Assembly (NCBI GenBank): GCA_003343705.1
Contig: QAKR01000048.1
Location: 1 to 6,278, forward strand
Direction: 5' to 3'
DNA from: Clostridiales bacterium
GTDB taxonomy: Bacteria; Bacillota; Clostridia; Oscillospirales; UBA644
Length of the DNA: 6,278 bases
Under the pieces are notes generated by a model, which made no database searches, was not told the origin of the DNA, and saw only the letters and a program-made list of their open reading frames with translations. The position numbers and the translations under genes are program-made. How positions within the stretch are numbered: position 1 is the stretch's first letter; each line of letters opens with the position of its first letter. This document shows, piece after piece, positions 1-4,785 of the stretch.

Positions 1-74
1 CCCCCAAATCCTACCTTGCACAGCAAGGTAAACCGCTTTACGGTTTTGCCCACGTTGTGGGCAGGATTCGGGGG
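1..74. other. Cloverleaf (four-way junction) core of repeat copy A
   Basis: Three consecutive hairpins sit inside an outer stem. Arm 1 is ACCTTGC/GCAAGGT (13-19, 23-29, loop ACA). Arm 2 is AAACCG/CGGTTT (30-35, 41-46, loop CTTTA). Arm 3 is TGCCCAC/GTGGGCA (47-53, 57-63, loop GTT). The outer stem is CCCCCAAATCC (1-11) with GGATTCGGGGG (64-74), with one A-C mismatch. Only one base (T12) is unpaired at the junction. It could form as RNA or as a DNA cruciform; the sequence cannot decide which. Confidence 0.8.
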
Positions 75-229
75 TGTTTCAGCGTCCGTTGAGGCCAGCC
101 GATAAACGGATGCGGTCTTGATGTAGCAATTAAAAAAAGGTAAATTGAAACAAAATCTACTTTATGGAAAGGATGAAGTGGCAGGCTTGCCACTTCATTA
201 GCAATGTGGGTTTTGGATGTATTCGTCAA
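1..229 (+). repeat. Structured interspersed repeat, copy A (truncated by window edge)
   Basis: This stretch matches copies B (plus strand, near 3345-3574) and C (inverted, near 4321-4540) over its whole length. It starts inside the outer stem of the cloverleaf core. It continues through a GCGTCCGTT/AACGGATGC stem, an A-rich segment, an 11-bp hairpin (ATGAAGTGGCA 173-183, TGCCACTTCAT 188-198) and the conserved box TAGCAATGTGGGTTTTG. Homology with B stops at about 229, after ATTCGTCAA, exactly where copy B enters the loop of its terminal hairpin, so the right part of the element is missing here. The upstream head of the element, if present, lies outside the window. No convincing gene lies in it: an open frame exists on the minus strand but has no ribosome binding site and follows the hairpins. 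Confidence 0.85.
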
Positions 230-518
230 ATTTTGCGAATGCAATAGATATTAATCCCATACAGACAATTAATCAGCCCACTGCTATGAATATAGATTTC
301 ATGGCAATTATTCCTGATGTTTTACCTGCAACCAGCGATGCACCAATAATATAGTTGTATGCATCTCCACCAACATATTCTTCTATTGCAGAATAACCAT
401 CCTTATCATCCAGCAAACTGTATGTAGTTAGTTGCTCTCCGGGAACCTTAAAAAATACCCCAACCGCAATTAGAATAACACCTATGCATAAAACCAGGAT
501 AGAAATTTTCTTTTTTAT
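198..518 (-). pseudogene. Decayed small two-helix membrane protein gene
   Basis: On the minus strand a GGAGG (525-529) lies six bases before ATA (516-518), where an ATG is expected. The following frame encodes a lysine-rich start (KKK) and a hydrophobic helix (ISILVLCIGVILIAVGVFF, about residues 5-23). A soluble middle follows with the signature EEYVGGDAYNYIIGASLVAG (about residues 46-65). Codon 82 is TGA (273-275), falling inside a second hydrophobic helix that resumes as LIVCMGLISIAFA. The frame stays open to codon 107 (stop at 198-200). Its last residues come from the adjoining repeat, so the native C-terminus may have been replaced. Small membrane proteins with an EYVGGDAYN-like segment are, from memory, common in Bacillota and of unknown function. 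Two independent lesions (start loss and stop gain) favour a pseudogene. A weak ATA start giving an 81-residue product cannot be excluded. Confidence 0.7.
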
Positions 519-524
519 TGTTAT

Positions 525-529
525 CCTCC
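525..529 (-). promoter_or_regulatory. Ribosome binding site of the decayed membrane protein gene
   Basis: GGAGG on the minus strand is a strong Shine-Dalgarno sequence. It sits six bases before an ATA codon, which identifies that codon as the mutated start. It shows this was once a translated gene rather than a chance frame. Confidence 0.65.
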
Positions 530-623
530 AATATATTTTTTATTATCACAAAATTTGCTGTTGAATACAGTTTATATAAATATCTTTCCTAAAGTATATC
601 ATTAATCATCATATTTATCAATA

Positions 624-655
624 CAAAAAAGATTGTCGATAAAAATCAACAATCT
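624..655 (-). terminator. Rho-independent terminator after the TrmH-family gene
   Basis: Read on the minus strand, the stem AGATTGTTGAT pairs with ATCGACAATCT, with a single mismatch. A four-base loop separates them, and a run of six T follows directly. It lies about 40 bases past the methyltransferase stop codon and so should end that transcript before the decayed membrane-protein gene. Confidence 0.8.
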
Positions 656-693
656 CTTCGGCTTAGACAAACAGGATTTAATCCGAAATAACA

Positions 694-1410
694 CTATTGT
701 ACTGCAAAACTCATAACGGAACAAGCAGCCGACGCAGACAGTGAATTTTTAAAATCATTATTGTATGGTATATAAACACGCAGGTCGGCAGCGTCGAATA
801 TGGGCTTAGACAGCCCTCTGAGCCGTCCGCCTATGGCAAGCATTAGGGGTTTTTTAAGCGTCGTATCGTGTAGTGAAACAGCATCTTTTCTTTCCGCTAT
901 AACAAGATTAACACCTTTTTGCTTTGCTGCATATATAATAGGTAGGAAGTCCTTGGCGGCTGTTGTCTTAATTCGCTCCGATGCACCAGCCGAAGCCCGT
1001 GCGACAACGGCGTCTGCGCTCATCCAATTACGTTCGGGAATTAAAAGCCCTGTTGCGCCGGCTGCATAAGCCGAACGGATACAATCTCCGAAGTTGTAAG
1101 GGTCTTCTATACCTTCTAATAATATAATAAAGGGATTTTCGTCATTTAACAATTCTTCAGGTGTAACAAAACTTCTTTGTGAAACCTCCGCGCAGACTCC
1201 GCCGTGGCTGCTTCCGTTTGTCATTTGTGAAATTTTTTCACGATCTGTGCGACAAATTTTTGCACCGTCCCTTTCTGCAATGCGTAAAATATATGCAATG
1301 TCCTTATCTTTTTTATTTTTATCTGCAAAAACTGAAAATATTTTTCTGTTTTTTCCTTCAATCGCAGCTTTTACAGAAATGGAACCTTCTAAAATTATCT
1401 TCTCTTTCAT
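694..1410 (-). CDS. TrmH/SpoU-family RNA 2'-O-methyltransferase
   Basis: The 238-residue product is likely to transfer a methyl group from S-adenosylmethionine to a ribose 2'-OH in rRNA or tRNA. Residues 1-90 resemble the L30e-like substrate-binding domain of SpoU enzymes, ending in an SHGGVCAEV segment. The catalytic SPOUT knot domain follows. Motif 1 (about 103-119, EDPYNFGDCIRSAYAAGA) holds the family Asn106 and the expected catalytic Arg112. Motif 2 is LAIGGRLRGLS (191-201) with DLRVYIPY after it, and motif 3 is NSLSASAACSVMSF (222-235). Oddities are Arg195 where many relatives have Glu, and a motif 3 unlike the usual SLNVSVA; both suggest a divergent clade, so the exact target base is unknown. 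The ATG at 1408-1410 is chosen because AGAGAGG lies seven bases before it; a TTG-initiated extension of 11 residues has no such site. It is a single-gene transcript with its own promoter and terminator, divergent from the tRNA operon. Confidence 0.88.
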   Translation of the reverse strand: MKEKIILEGSISVKAAIEGKNRKIFSVFADKNKKDKDIAYILRIAERDGAKICRTDREKISQMTNGSSHGGVCAEVSQRSFVTPEELLNDENPFIILLEGIEDPYNFGDCIRSAYAAGATGLLIPERNWMSADAVVARASAGASERIKTTAAKDFLPIIYAAKQKGVNLVIAERKDAVSLHDTTLKKPLMLAIGGRLRGLSKPIFDAADLRVYIPYNNDFKNSLSASAACSVMSFAVQ

Positions 1411-1433
1411 AAAACAACCTCTCTTTTTTTTGT

Positions 1434-1462
1434 AGTATAGCACAAAACAGAAGGATTTTCAA
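1434..1462 (-). promoter_or_regulatory. Promoter of the TrmH-family gene
   Basis: On the minus strand TTGAAA (1457-1462) and TATACT (1434-1439) are 17 bases apart, a sigma-A-type arrangement. The transcript would start about 15 bases before the AGAGAGG ribosome binding site. A TTGACA further upstream (near 1473-1478) is too far from this -10 box to pair with it. Confidence 0.75.
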
Positions 1463-1522
1463 GAGAGTTTTTTTGTCAAATCATAAAAACTAAAAAAAAT
1501 AAAAAAAAATTGCTTGAAAGGG

Positions 1523-1551
1523 TTGACAAAAAGAATTTTTTATGGTATCAT
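1523..1551 (+). promoter_or_regulatory. Promoter of the tRNA operon
   Basis: A consensus TTGACA (1523-1528) and TATCAT (1546-1551) are separated by exactly 17 bases, about 35-40 bases ahead of the first tRNA. This is the strong sigma-A-type promoter expected for stable RNA genes. It is oriented away from the methyltransferase promoter; the AT-rich stretch between them has long A and T runs. Confidence 0.85.
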
Positions 1552-1593
1552 ATACAAGCCGACGCAAGAGGCGGAACAAAAAAATGTGTATCC

Positions 1594-1669
1594 GGGAGTT
1601 TAGCTCAGCTGGGAGAGCATCTGCCTTACAAGCAGGAGGTCACAGGTTCGAGCCCTGTAACTCCCACCA
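1594..1669 (+). tRNA. tRNA-Val (anticodon TAC)
   Basis: Full cloverleaf with acceptor stem GGGAGTT/AACTCCC, anticodon loop CTTACAA giving anticodon TAC (reads GTA and probably other GTN codons), and T-loop GTTCGAGCC. Discriminator A and the encoded CCA follow. It is the first gene of the five-tRNA cluster. Confidence 0.96.
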
Positions 1670-1719
1670 CACATAACTTGGATCAGTCCAATGTTCTGCC
1701 TGCGCGGCACAGAGAATAT
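1670..1719 (+). other. tRNA spacer with two small hairpins
   Basis: This 50-base spacer between tRNA-Val and tRNA-Asp can fold into TTGGA/TCCAA (about 1678-1691) and TGCC/GGCA (about 1699-1709). Such hairpins may act in processing of the tRNA precursor; that role is inference. Confidence 0.4.
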
Positions 1720-1796
1720 GGCTTCGTAGTTCAGCTGGTTAGAACGCCGCCCTGTCACGGCGGAGGTCGTGGGTTCGAATCCCATCGGAGTCGCCA
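1720..1796 (+). tRNA. tRNA-Asp (anticodon GTC)
   Basis: Acceptor stem GGCTTCG pairs with CGGAGTC, with two G-U pairs. The anticodon arm CCGCC/GGCGG presents loop CTGTCAC, so the anticodon is GTC. The T-loop is GTTCGAATC, the discriminator is G as expected for tRNA-Asp, and CCA is encoded. Only three bases separate it from tRNA-Phe. Confidence 0.96.
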
Positions 1797-1799
1797 TTT

Positions 1800-1875
<76 letters not shown>

Positions 1876-1879
1876 ACAT

Positions 1880-1895
1880 GTCTTGCATGCAAGAC
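1880..1895. other. Perfect 16-bp palindrome between tRNA-Phe and tRNA-Gly
   Basis: GTCTTGCATGCAAGAC is its own reverse complement. In the precursor RNA it would fold as a short hairpin between the two tRNAs. There is no T run after it, so it is not a terminator; a processing signal is the simplest guess. Confidence 0.5.
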
Positions 1896-1900
1896 AAAAC

Positions 1901-1976
1901 GCGGAATTAGCTCATCTGGTAGAGCGCGACCTTGCCAAGGTCGAGGTAGCGGGTTCGAGCCCCGTATTCCGCTCCA
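1901..1976 (+). tRNA. tRNA-Gly (anticodon GCC)
   Basis: Acceptor stem GCGGAAT/ATTCCGC, anticodon arm CGACC/GGTCG with loop TTGCCAA (anticodon GCC), T-loop GTTCGAGCC, discriminator T and encoded CCA. Confidence 0.96.
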
Positions 1977-1981
1977 AAAGG

Positions 1982-2010
1982 AAATCGAACACAAAGCGTG
2001 TTCGATTTTT
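1982..2010 (+). terminator. Terminator-like hairpin inside the tRNA cluster
   Basis: AAATCGAACAC (1982-1992) pairs perfectly with GTGTTCGATTT (1998-2008) around a five-base loop AAAGC, and T residues run on to 2011. It has the form of a rho-independent terminator but lies before tRNA-Cys, which starts five bases later with no obvious promoter between. It may attenuate or partly terminate the operon, so tRNA-Cys may be made at a lower level. Confidence 0.7.
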
Positions 2011-2015
2011 TATAA

Positions 2016-2090
2016 GGCGCCATAGCCAAGCGGTAAGGCAGAGGTCTGCAAAACCTCCATTCCCCAGTTCAATCCTGGGTGGCGCCTCCA
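2016..2090 (+). tRNA. tRNA-Cys (anticodon GCA)
   Basis: Acceptor stem GGCGCCA/TGGCGCC, anticodon loop CTGCAAA with anticodon GCA, T-loop GTTCAATCC, discriminator T and encoded CCA. The discriminator is U in RNA, the expected base for cysteinyl-tRNA synthetase. It is the last gene of the cluster, placed after a terminator-like hairpin. Confidence 0.96.
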
Positions 2091-2093
2091 AAT

Positions 2094-2132
2094 AAAAAGC
2101 GACAAGTTTCGATAAGAGACTTGTCGCTTTTT
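2094..2132 (+). terminator. Rho-independent terminator of the tRNA operon
   Basis: A 14-bp perfect stem (AAAAAGCGACAAGT, 2094-2107, with ACTTGTCGCTTTTT, 2119-2132) encloses an 11-base loop. It ends in a T run, and the matching A run lets it also work on the opposite strand. It lies four bases after the tRNA-Cys CCA. Confidence 0.9.
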
Positions 2133-2139
2133 ATATGCC

Positions 2140-2168
2140 TTGATTTGTTGCATGTATTTGAGTATAAT
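2140..2168 (+). promoter_or_regulatory. Promoter of the SHOCT-domain gene
   Basis: TTGATT (2140-2145) and a consensus TATAAT (2163-2168) are 17 bases apart, leaving a 5' untranslated region of about 45 bases. This places the gene in its own transcription unit, after the tRNA terminator. Confidence 0.7.
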
Positions 2169-2220
2169 TATATTTAGATTATTTATATTTTATGAAATAT
2201 GATTTTATAGGAAAAAGAAC

Positions 2221-2712
2221 ATGAACGAAAATATAGTTTATGAACTGCATGCGAAAAAGATATTAGGCAGCCTCAATTACAGTATGTTTGTATATGAGGA
2301 GAAAGTTATGGTTAGTACTCGATATAACCCGGGGATATTATTAACAATCTTATCCTTGGGCTTAACAAAACTTCAAGCAATGCAAATTAATAGTGACATA
2401 ATAACTTACATATCGGATATGACATCTGTTAGTTTTAAGAAAGCTGATTTATCTAACGGAAAAATAGCATTTTCTGTTCCGGGAAAGAAAGATGAAGCGG
2501 TGGGTACCGGTATGTTTTTTCGCGCAGATTCAAACGATGTAGCAGAAAATATCGCAAATTTCCTTAAATCTGCCATTAATAAAGCAAAAGAAGCAAATTC
2601 CAAAAGTAATAGCGTGGCAGAAGAAATCCGCAAACTCAAGGAGCTTTTTGACGAAGGGATAATAACGCAGGAAGAATTTGATATAAAGAAAAAACAACTA
2701 CTCTCATTATGA
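2221..2712 (+). CDS. PH-like and SHOCT-domain protein
   Basis: This 163-residue protein has no signal peptide and no clear membrane helix, so it is probably cytoplasmic; a hydrophobic patch (PGILLTILSLGL, 37-48) is short. Residues 1 to about 118 look like a compact beta-rich domain of the bacterial PH type, with strands such as SMFVYEEKVMVST and GKIAFSVPG, a TGMFFRADSNDVAENIANF segment and a closing helix. A polar linker (122-132) leads to a textbook SHOCT motif at 134-163 (EEIRKLKELFDEGIITQEEF). SHOCT is a short helical oligomerisation module usually at protein ends; its precise partners are unknown. The ATG is supported by AGGA about eight bases upstream. No function can be assigned. It lies between the tRNA operon and repeat-rich DNA. 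Confidence 0.85.
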   Translation: MNENIVYELHAKKILGSLNYSMFVYEEKVMVSTRYNPGILLTILSLGLTKLQAMQINSDIITYISDMTSVSFKKADLSNGKIAFSVPGKKDEAVGTGMFFRADSNDVAENIANFLKSAINKAKEANSKSNSVAEEIRKLKELFDEGIITQEEFDIKKKQLLSL

Positions 2713-2798
2713 GTATAATCCCCATGTAGGTTCAAGTCCGCAGCAGGAAAAACATGTTTCATCTTTATGTACTCGGCAGAAAACCGAATGTACCTGTC

Positions 2799-2855
2799 AG
2801 CAACTTCACTTTCCTTCCGCTCTTAGCATTACCATGCGAAATGAGGTTGTTTTTT
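2799..2855 (+). terminator. Probable terminator of the SHOCT-domain gene
   Basis: AGCAACTTCA (2799-2808) pairs with TGAGGTTGTT (2842-2851), with two G-U pairs, around a long loop that itself can form GCAT/ATGC. A run of six T (2850-2855) follows. The long loop makes it less certain than the other terminators. Confidence 0.45.
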
Positions 2856-2876
2856 GATATTAGAACCACAGAATAT

Positions 2877-2921
2877 AAACCCCTAAAAACGTTGAAATAA
2901 TCATGTTATTAGGGGTTTTTT
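2877..2921 (+). terminator. Second terminator-like hairpin
   Basis: AAACCCCTAA (2877-2886) pairs perfectly with TTAGGGGTTT (2909-2918) around a 22-base loop, then T residues continue to 2921. It could back up the previous terminator or belong to a lost upstream or downstream gene. Confidence 0.55.
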
Positions 2922-3344
2922 GTTGTCTAAAAATATTAAAAACAATCCTTGAAACTGACCTGTTTTACCTATTTGAACCTATTTAAACTAGCGAACAGTG
3001 CAAAAATAAGAACACAATAGATAATTTTTGATATCGTAATGGCCGCAGGTGGAAGAAGAATAAAGTTTCTAAAGGAAAAATAGCTGCTAAACAATAAAAA
3101 ACAAGTACTAAACAGCGCAAAATTATAAATAATAGTCAAATGATAGCTACTAACTATATATGGTTGATTGATATTTATTTTGTTTGTTAATAAAAATTAG
3201 TTACGTAGTAGAACGCTATTAAAATATAAGATTGACGACGCAACAGCTTACGACCATGAAAAATTGACTACTCTGTAAATTTCCACACAATTAAAGCTTG
3301 ATCATTCTTTTGTAGTATACACAATTCTAAAAACAATAGCAACA

Positions 3345-3418
3345 CCCCCAAATCCTACCTTGCACAGCAAGGTAAACCGCACAGCGGTTTTGCCCATTAT
3401 GTGGGCAGGATTCGGGGT
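3345..3418. other. Cloverleaf core of repeat copy B
   Basis: Arm 1 is ACCTTGC/GCAAGGT with loop ACA. Arm 2 is AAACCGC/GCGGTTT with loop ACA. Arm 3 is TGCCCA/TGGGCA with loop TTATG. The outer stem CCCCAAATCC/GGATTCGGGG has one A-C mismatch. The arms abut one another with no spacer, so the structure is a nearly fully paired four-way junction. Confidence 0.8.
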
Positions 3419-3559
3419 TGTTTCAGCGTCCGTTGAGGCCAGCCGATAAACGGATGCGGTCTTGATGTAGCAAGTCAAAAAAAGGTAAATTGAAACAAAA
3501 TCTACTTTATGGAATGTATGAGGTGGCAAGCCTGCCACTTCATTAGCAATGTGGGTTTT

Positions 3560-3588
3560 GGATGTATTCGTCAAGGACGCATACATCC
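3560..3588. other. Terminal hairpin of repeat copy B
   Basis: GGATGTAT-T-CGTC pairs with GACG-C-ATACATCC around loop AAG, with a single T-C mismatch. Copy C keeps the hairpin with other stem bases (GCGGTTAT/ATAATCGC), while copy A ends inside the loop. Confidence 0.75.
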
Positions 3589-3710
3589 AAATGTCCCACG
3601 CGTATCGTTATCGCCGCAAGGCGCAAGGAATATTAAAATATTTTATAAGTAAAAATATAAAATATGGAGTTTAAATTATTTTATATACAGGTTATGCTCA
3701 TTTTACGAGG

Positions 3711-4178
3711 TTAAAAATGATTTTCATTTTTAATTAAGCTGATAAGACTTTCTTGATTAACACCGTCTAAATCTTGAAAATAAAAACTACAGCCTAAGCA
3801 TTTTTTATACTCAACATCATCAATAGTAAATGGGTTGGGACCTTTACAATAATTATTGCAATTATGACAATCATAAGCTGTTTTAATTTTTTCAATCAAA
3901 TTACTTGAGCAATCATTCAGTTTTTCCTTGTACTGCTCAAGATTTGATAACATAACTTTTATGCGCCACCAATCATTTGTGCACTCAACAGTAAATAAAA
4001 CTCTTGAAGATTTTTTCTTAGAGAAAACACATCGCCAATATTTATTAGCCTTTGCATATCGTGTTTGCCATTTGCAATCAAGAGATTTTCCAAGATTTAT
4101 AAATTCTATAGCCTTGAGTTGCTCATCTTGAGGTAATATTTGAATAATCTCATTAGGAGTTTTTTGATTTAAATCCAT
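3711..4178 (-). CDS. Cysteine-rich hypothetical protein
   Basis: I do not recognise this 155-residue protein. The N-terminal half contains a tryptophan-rich beta-like region (KWQTRYAKANKYWRCVF, 36-52; VECTNDWWRIKVML, 64-77). The C-terminal half has five closely grouped cysteines, CHNCNNYC (104-111) and CLGC (127-130). These could bind a zinc ion or an iron-sulfur cluster; that is inference. The N-terminal part faintly recalls DUF3788-type proteins, at low confidence. There is no signal peptide or membrane helix. The ATG at 4176-4178 is chosen because GAGGTG lies seven bases before it; an in-frame TTG six codons upstream would put that site inside the gene. It is a single gene with its own promoter, enclosed between inverted repeat copies B and C, so it may be cargo of a mobile segment. 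Confidence 0.75.
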   Translation of the reverse strand: MDLNQKTPNEIIQILPQDEQLKAIEFINLGKSLDCKWQTRYAKANKYWRCVFSKKKSSRVLFTVECTNDWWRIKVMLSNLEQYKEKLNDCSSNLIEKIKTAYDCHNCNNYCKGPNPFTIDDVEYKKCLGCSFYFQDLDGVNQESLISLIKNENHF

Positions 4179-4216
4179 AATTTTTACACCTCGCAAAATA
4201 TAAATAATTTTATTCC

Positions 4217-4245
4217 ATTATATCAGATATTTTATACGATTACAA
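4217..4245 (-). promoter_or_regulatory. Promoter of the cysteine-rich gene
   Basis: On the minus strand TTGTAA (4240-4245) and a consensus TATAAT (4217-4222) are 17 bases apart. The transcript would start about 30 bases before the ATG at 4178. It lies just outside the edge of repeat copy C, so the gene does not rely on the repeat for expression. Confidence 0.75.
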
Positions 4246-4468
4246 GCAGTTATATTTATGTTTTATTGCGCCTGCGGCGATTACGATACGCGCGGGATAT
4301 TTGCGATTATGCGTCTTCGCCGAATAACCGCAAAACCCACATTGCTAATGAAGTGGTAGGCTTGCCACTTCATACGTTCCATAAAGAAGGTTTCGTAGTA
4401 ATAAACCTTTTTTTAATTATCACATCAAGACCGCATCCGCCTGTCGCCACGGCTCCACGGACGCTGAA

Positions 4469-4548
4469 ACAACCCCAAATCCTGCCCACATAGTGGGCAA
4501 AACCGCCTTGCGGTTTACCTTGCTATGCAAGGTAGGATTTGGGGTTGT
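4469..4548. other. Cloverleaf core of repeat copy C
   Basis: In the minus-strand reading, the outer stem ACAACCCCAAATCC/GGATTTGGGGTTGT is perfect over 14 pairs; the A-C mismatch of copies A and B is an A-T pair here. The arms are ACCTTGC/GCAAGGT (loop ATA), AAACCGC/GCGGTTT (loop AAG) and TGCCCAC/GTGGGCA (loop TAT). This is the most stable of the three copies. Confidence 0.82.
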
Positions 4549-4581
4549 TGTTATTGTTTCGAGAATTATGTGGTACTACAA

Positions 4582-4633
4582 AAGAGTGGTCTATTTTTAA
4601 TTTCGTGGGGCTTTTAAGAGTGGTCAATTTTTA
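4582..4633 (+). repeat. Two direct repeats at the head of copy C, IS21-end-like
   Basis: AAGAGTGGTCTATTTTTA (4582-4599) and AAGAGTGGTCAATTTTTA (4616-4633) differ at one base and are 34 bases apart. Copy B carries degraded counterparts in the same order. Spaced repeats of a GTGGTC-AATTTTTA-like motif recall the multiple transposase-binding repeats at IS21-family ends. No istA or istB gene is present in the window. Confidence 0.5.
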
Positions 4634-4680
4634 TCTACTAAGCAAATTGTTTCATATAATAACTATTTATAATTCAAAAT

Positions 4681-4785
4681 GTGTATAGTAATCGCCGCAA
4701 GGCAGAAGAAGTCTGAAATATTTTATAAGTAAAAATTCGGAATGCAGAGTTTAAATTATTTTATATAGAGATAACACTCATTTTT
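4681..4785 (+). repeat. 3' tail fragment of the structured repeat, copy D
   Basis: It aligns with positions of about 3600-3715 of copy B, beginning with TAATCGCCGCAAGG, sharing AAATATTTTATAAGTAAAAA and GAGTTTAAATTATTTTATAT, and ending with CTCATTTT. Identity is roughly three quarters or more by eye. Like B, it ends at the stop codon of a minus-strand gene. The AT hairpin of copy B is not preserved here. Confidence 0.75.

Larger units (their letters stand above)
2713..3256. other. Long region without a recognisable gene
   Basis: No frame here has a ribosome binding site and plausible coding character. The first 210 bases are structured: a hairpin with stem arms GTAC-TCGG and CCGA-(AT)-GTAC at 2769-2793, plus two terminator-like hairpins annotated separately. 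The rest (about 2925-3256) is AT-rich, with many stops in all frames and a small repeat of AACCTATTT near 2965-2990. It may be the remnant of a lost mobile segment, but nothing in it proves that. Confidence 0.5.
3257..3715 (+). repeat. Structured interspersed repeat, copy B (most complete)
   Basis: This is the fullest copy. In order it has: a head with two degenerate GACCACTCTT-like units (3259-3274 and 3292-3309) and TTTTGTAGTA, also found inverted in copy C; the cloverleaf core (3345-3418); a GCGTCCGTT/AACGGATGC stem; an A-rich segment; a hairpin ATGAGGTGGCA/TGCCACTTCAT (3518-3543, one G-U pair); the conserved box TAGCAATGTGGGTTTTG; a terminal hairpin (3560-3588); a TATCGTTATCGCCGCAAGG box; and an AT-rich tail that recurs as copy D. 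The tail has its own 10-bp hairpin (ATATTTTATA/TATAAAATAT, 3638-3665). It ends right at the stop codon of the cysteine-rich gene. No transposase is encoded, so if mobile it would need help in trans. Confidence 0.85.
4267..4638 (-). repeat. Structured interspersed repeat, copy C (inverted)
   Basis: Read on the minus strand it aligns with copy B from the GACCACTCTT-like head through the cloverleaf, the ATGAAGTGG/CCACTTCAT hairpin (4348-4373), the conserved box and the terminal hairpin (4303-4331), to the CGCGTATCGTAATCGCCGC box. It lacks the AT-rich tail seen in B and D. The segment after the cloverleaf has diverged more, yet a GCGTCCG/CGGATGC stem and a GGTTT/AAACC stem are still present, suggesting the fold matters more than the bases. 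A frame on the plus strand over 4266-4493 is judged a by-product. Confidence 0.85.

Noticed and set aside
38..244. Minus-strand open frame with a KTHIANEV...FHK segment inside repeat copy A
   Set aside because: Similar frames occur in copies B and C, but they have no ribosome binding site, follow the repeat's hairpins and differ at both ends. They are by-products of the repeat rather than genes.
2714..2752. A GTAGGTTCAAGTCC segment resembling a tRNA T-arm, possibly an integration site remnant
   Set aside because: The T-stem does not pair beyond two bases, and no acceptor stem or matching second copy is visible in the window.
2406..2762. Minus-strand open frame opposite the SHOCT-domain gene
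   Set aside because: It is the shadow of a plus-strand gene that has a promoter, ribosome binding site and a recognisable domain.
3302..3586. Minus-strand open frame across repeat copy B
   Set aside because: It lies wholly inside the structured repeat, covers the cloverleaf, and has no ribosome binding site.
4266..4493. Plus-strand open frame across repeat copy C
   Set aside because: Same repeat-derived frame as in copies A and B, with a different N-terminus and no start signal.
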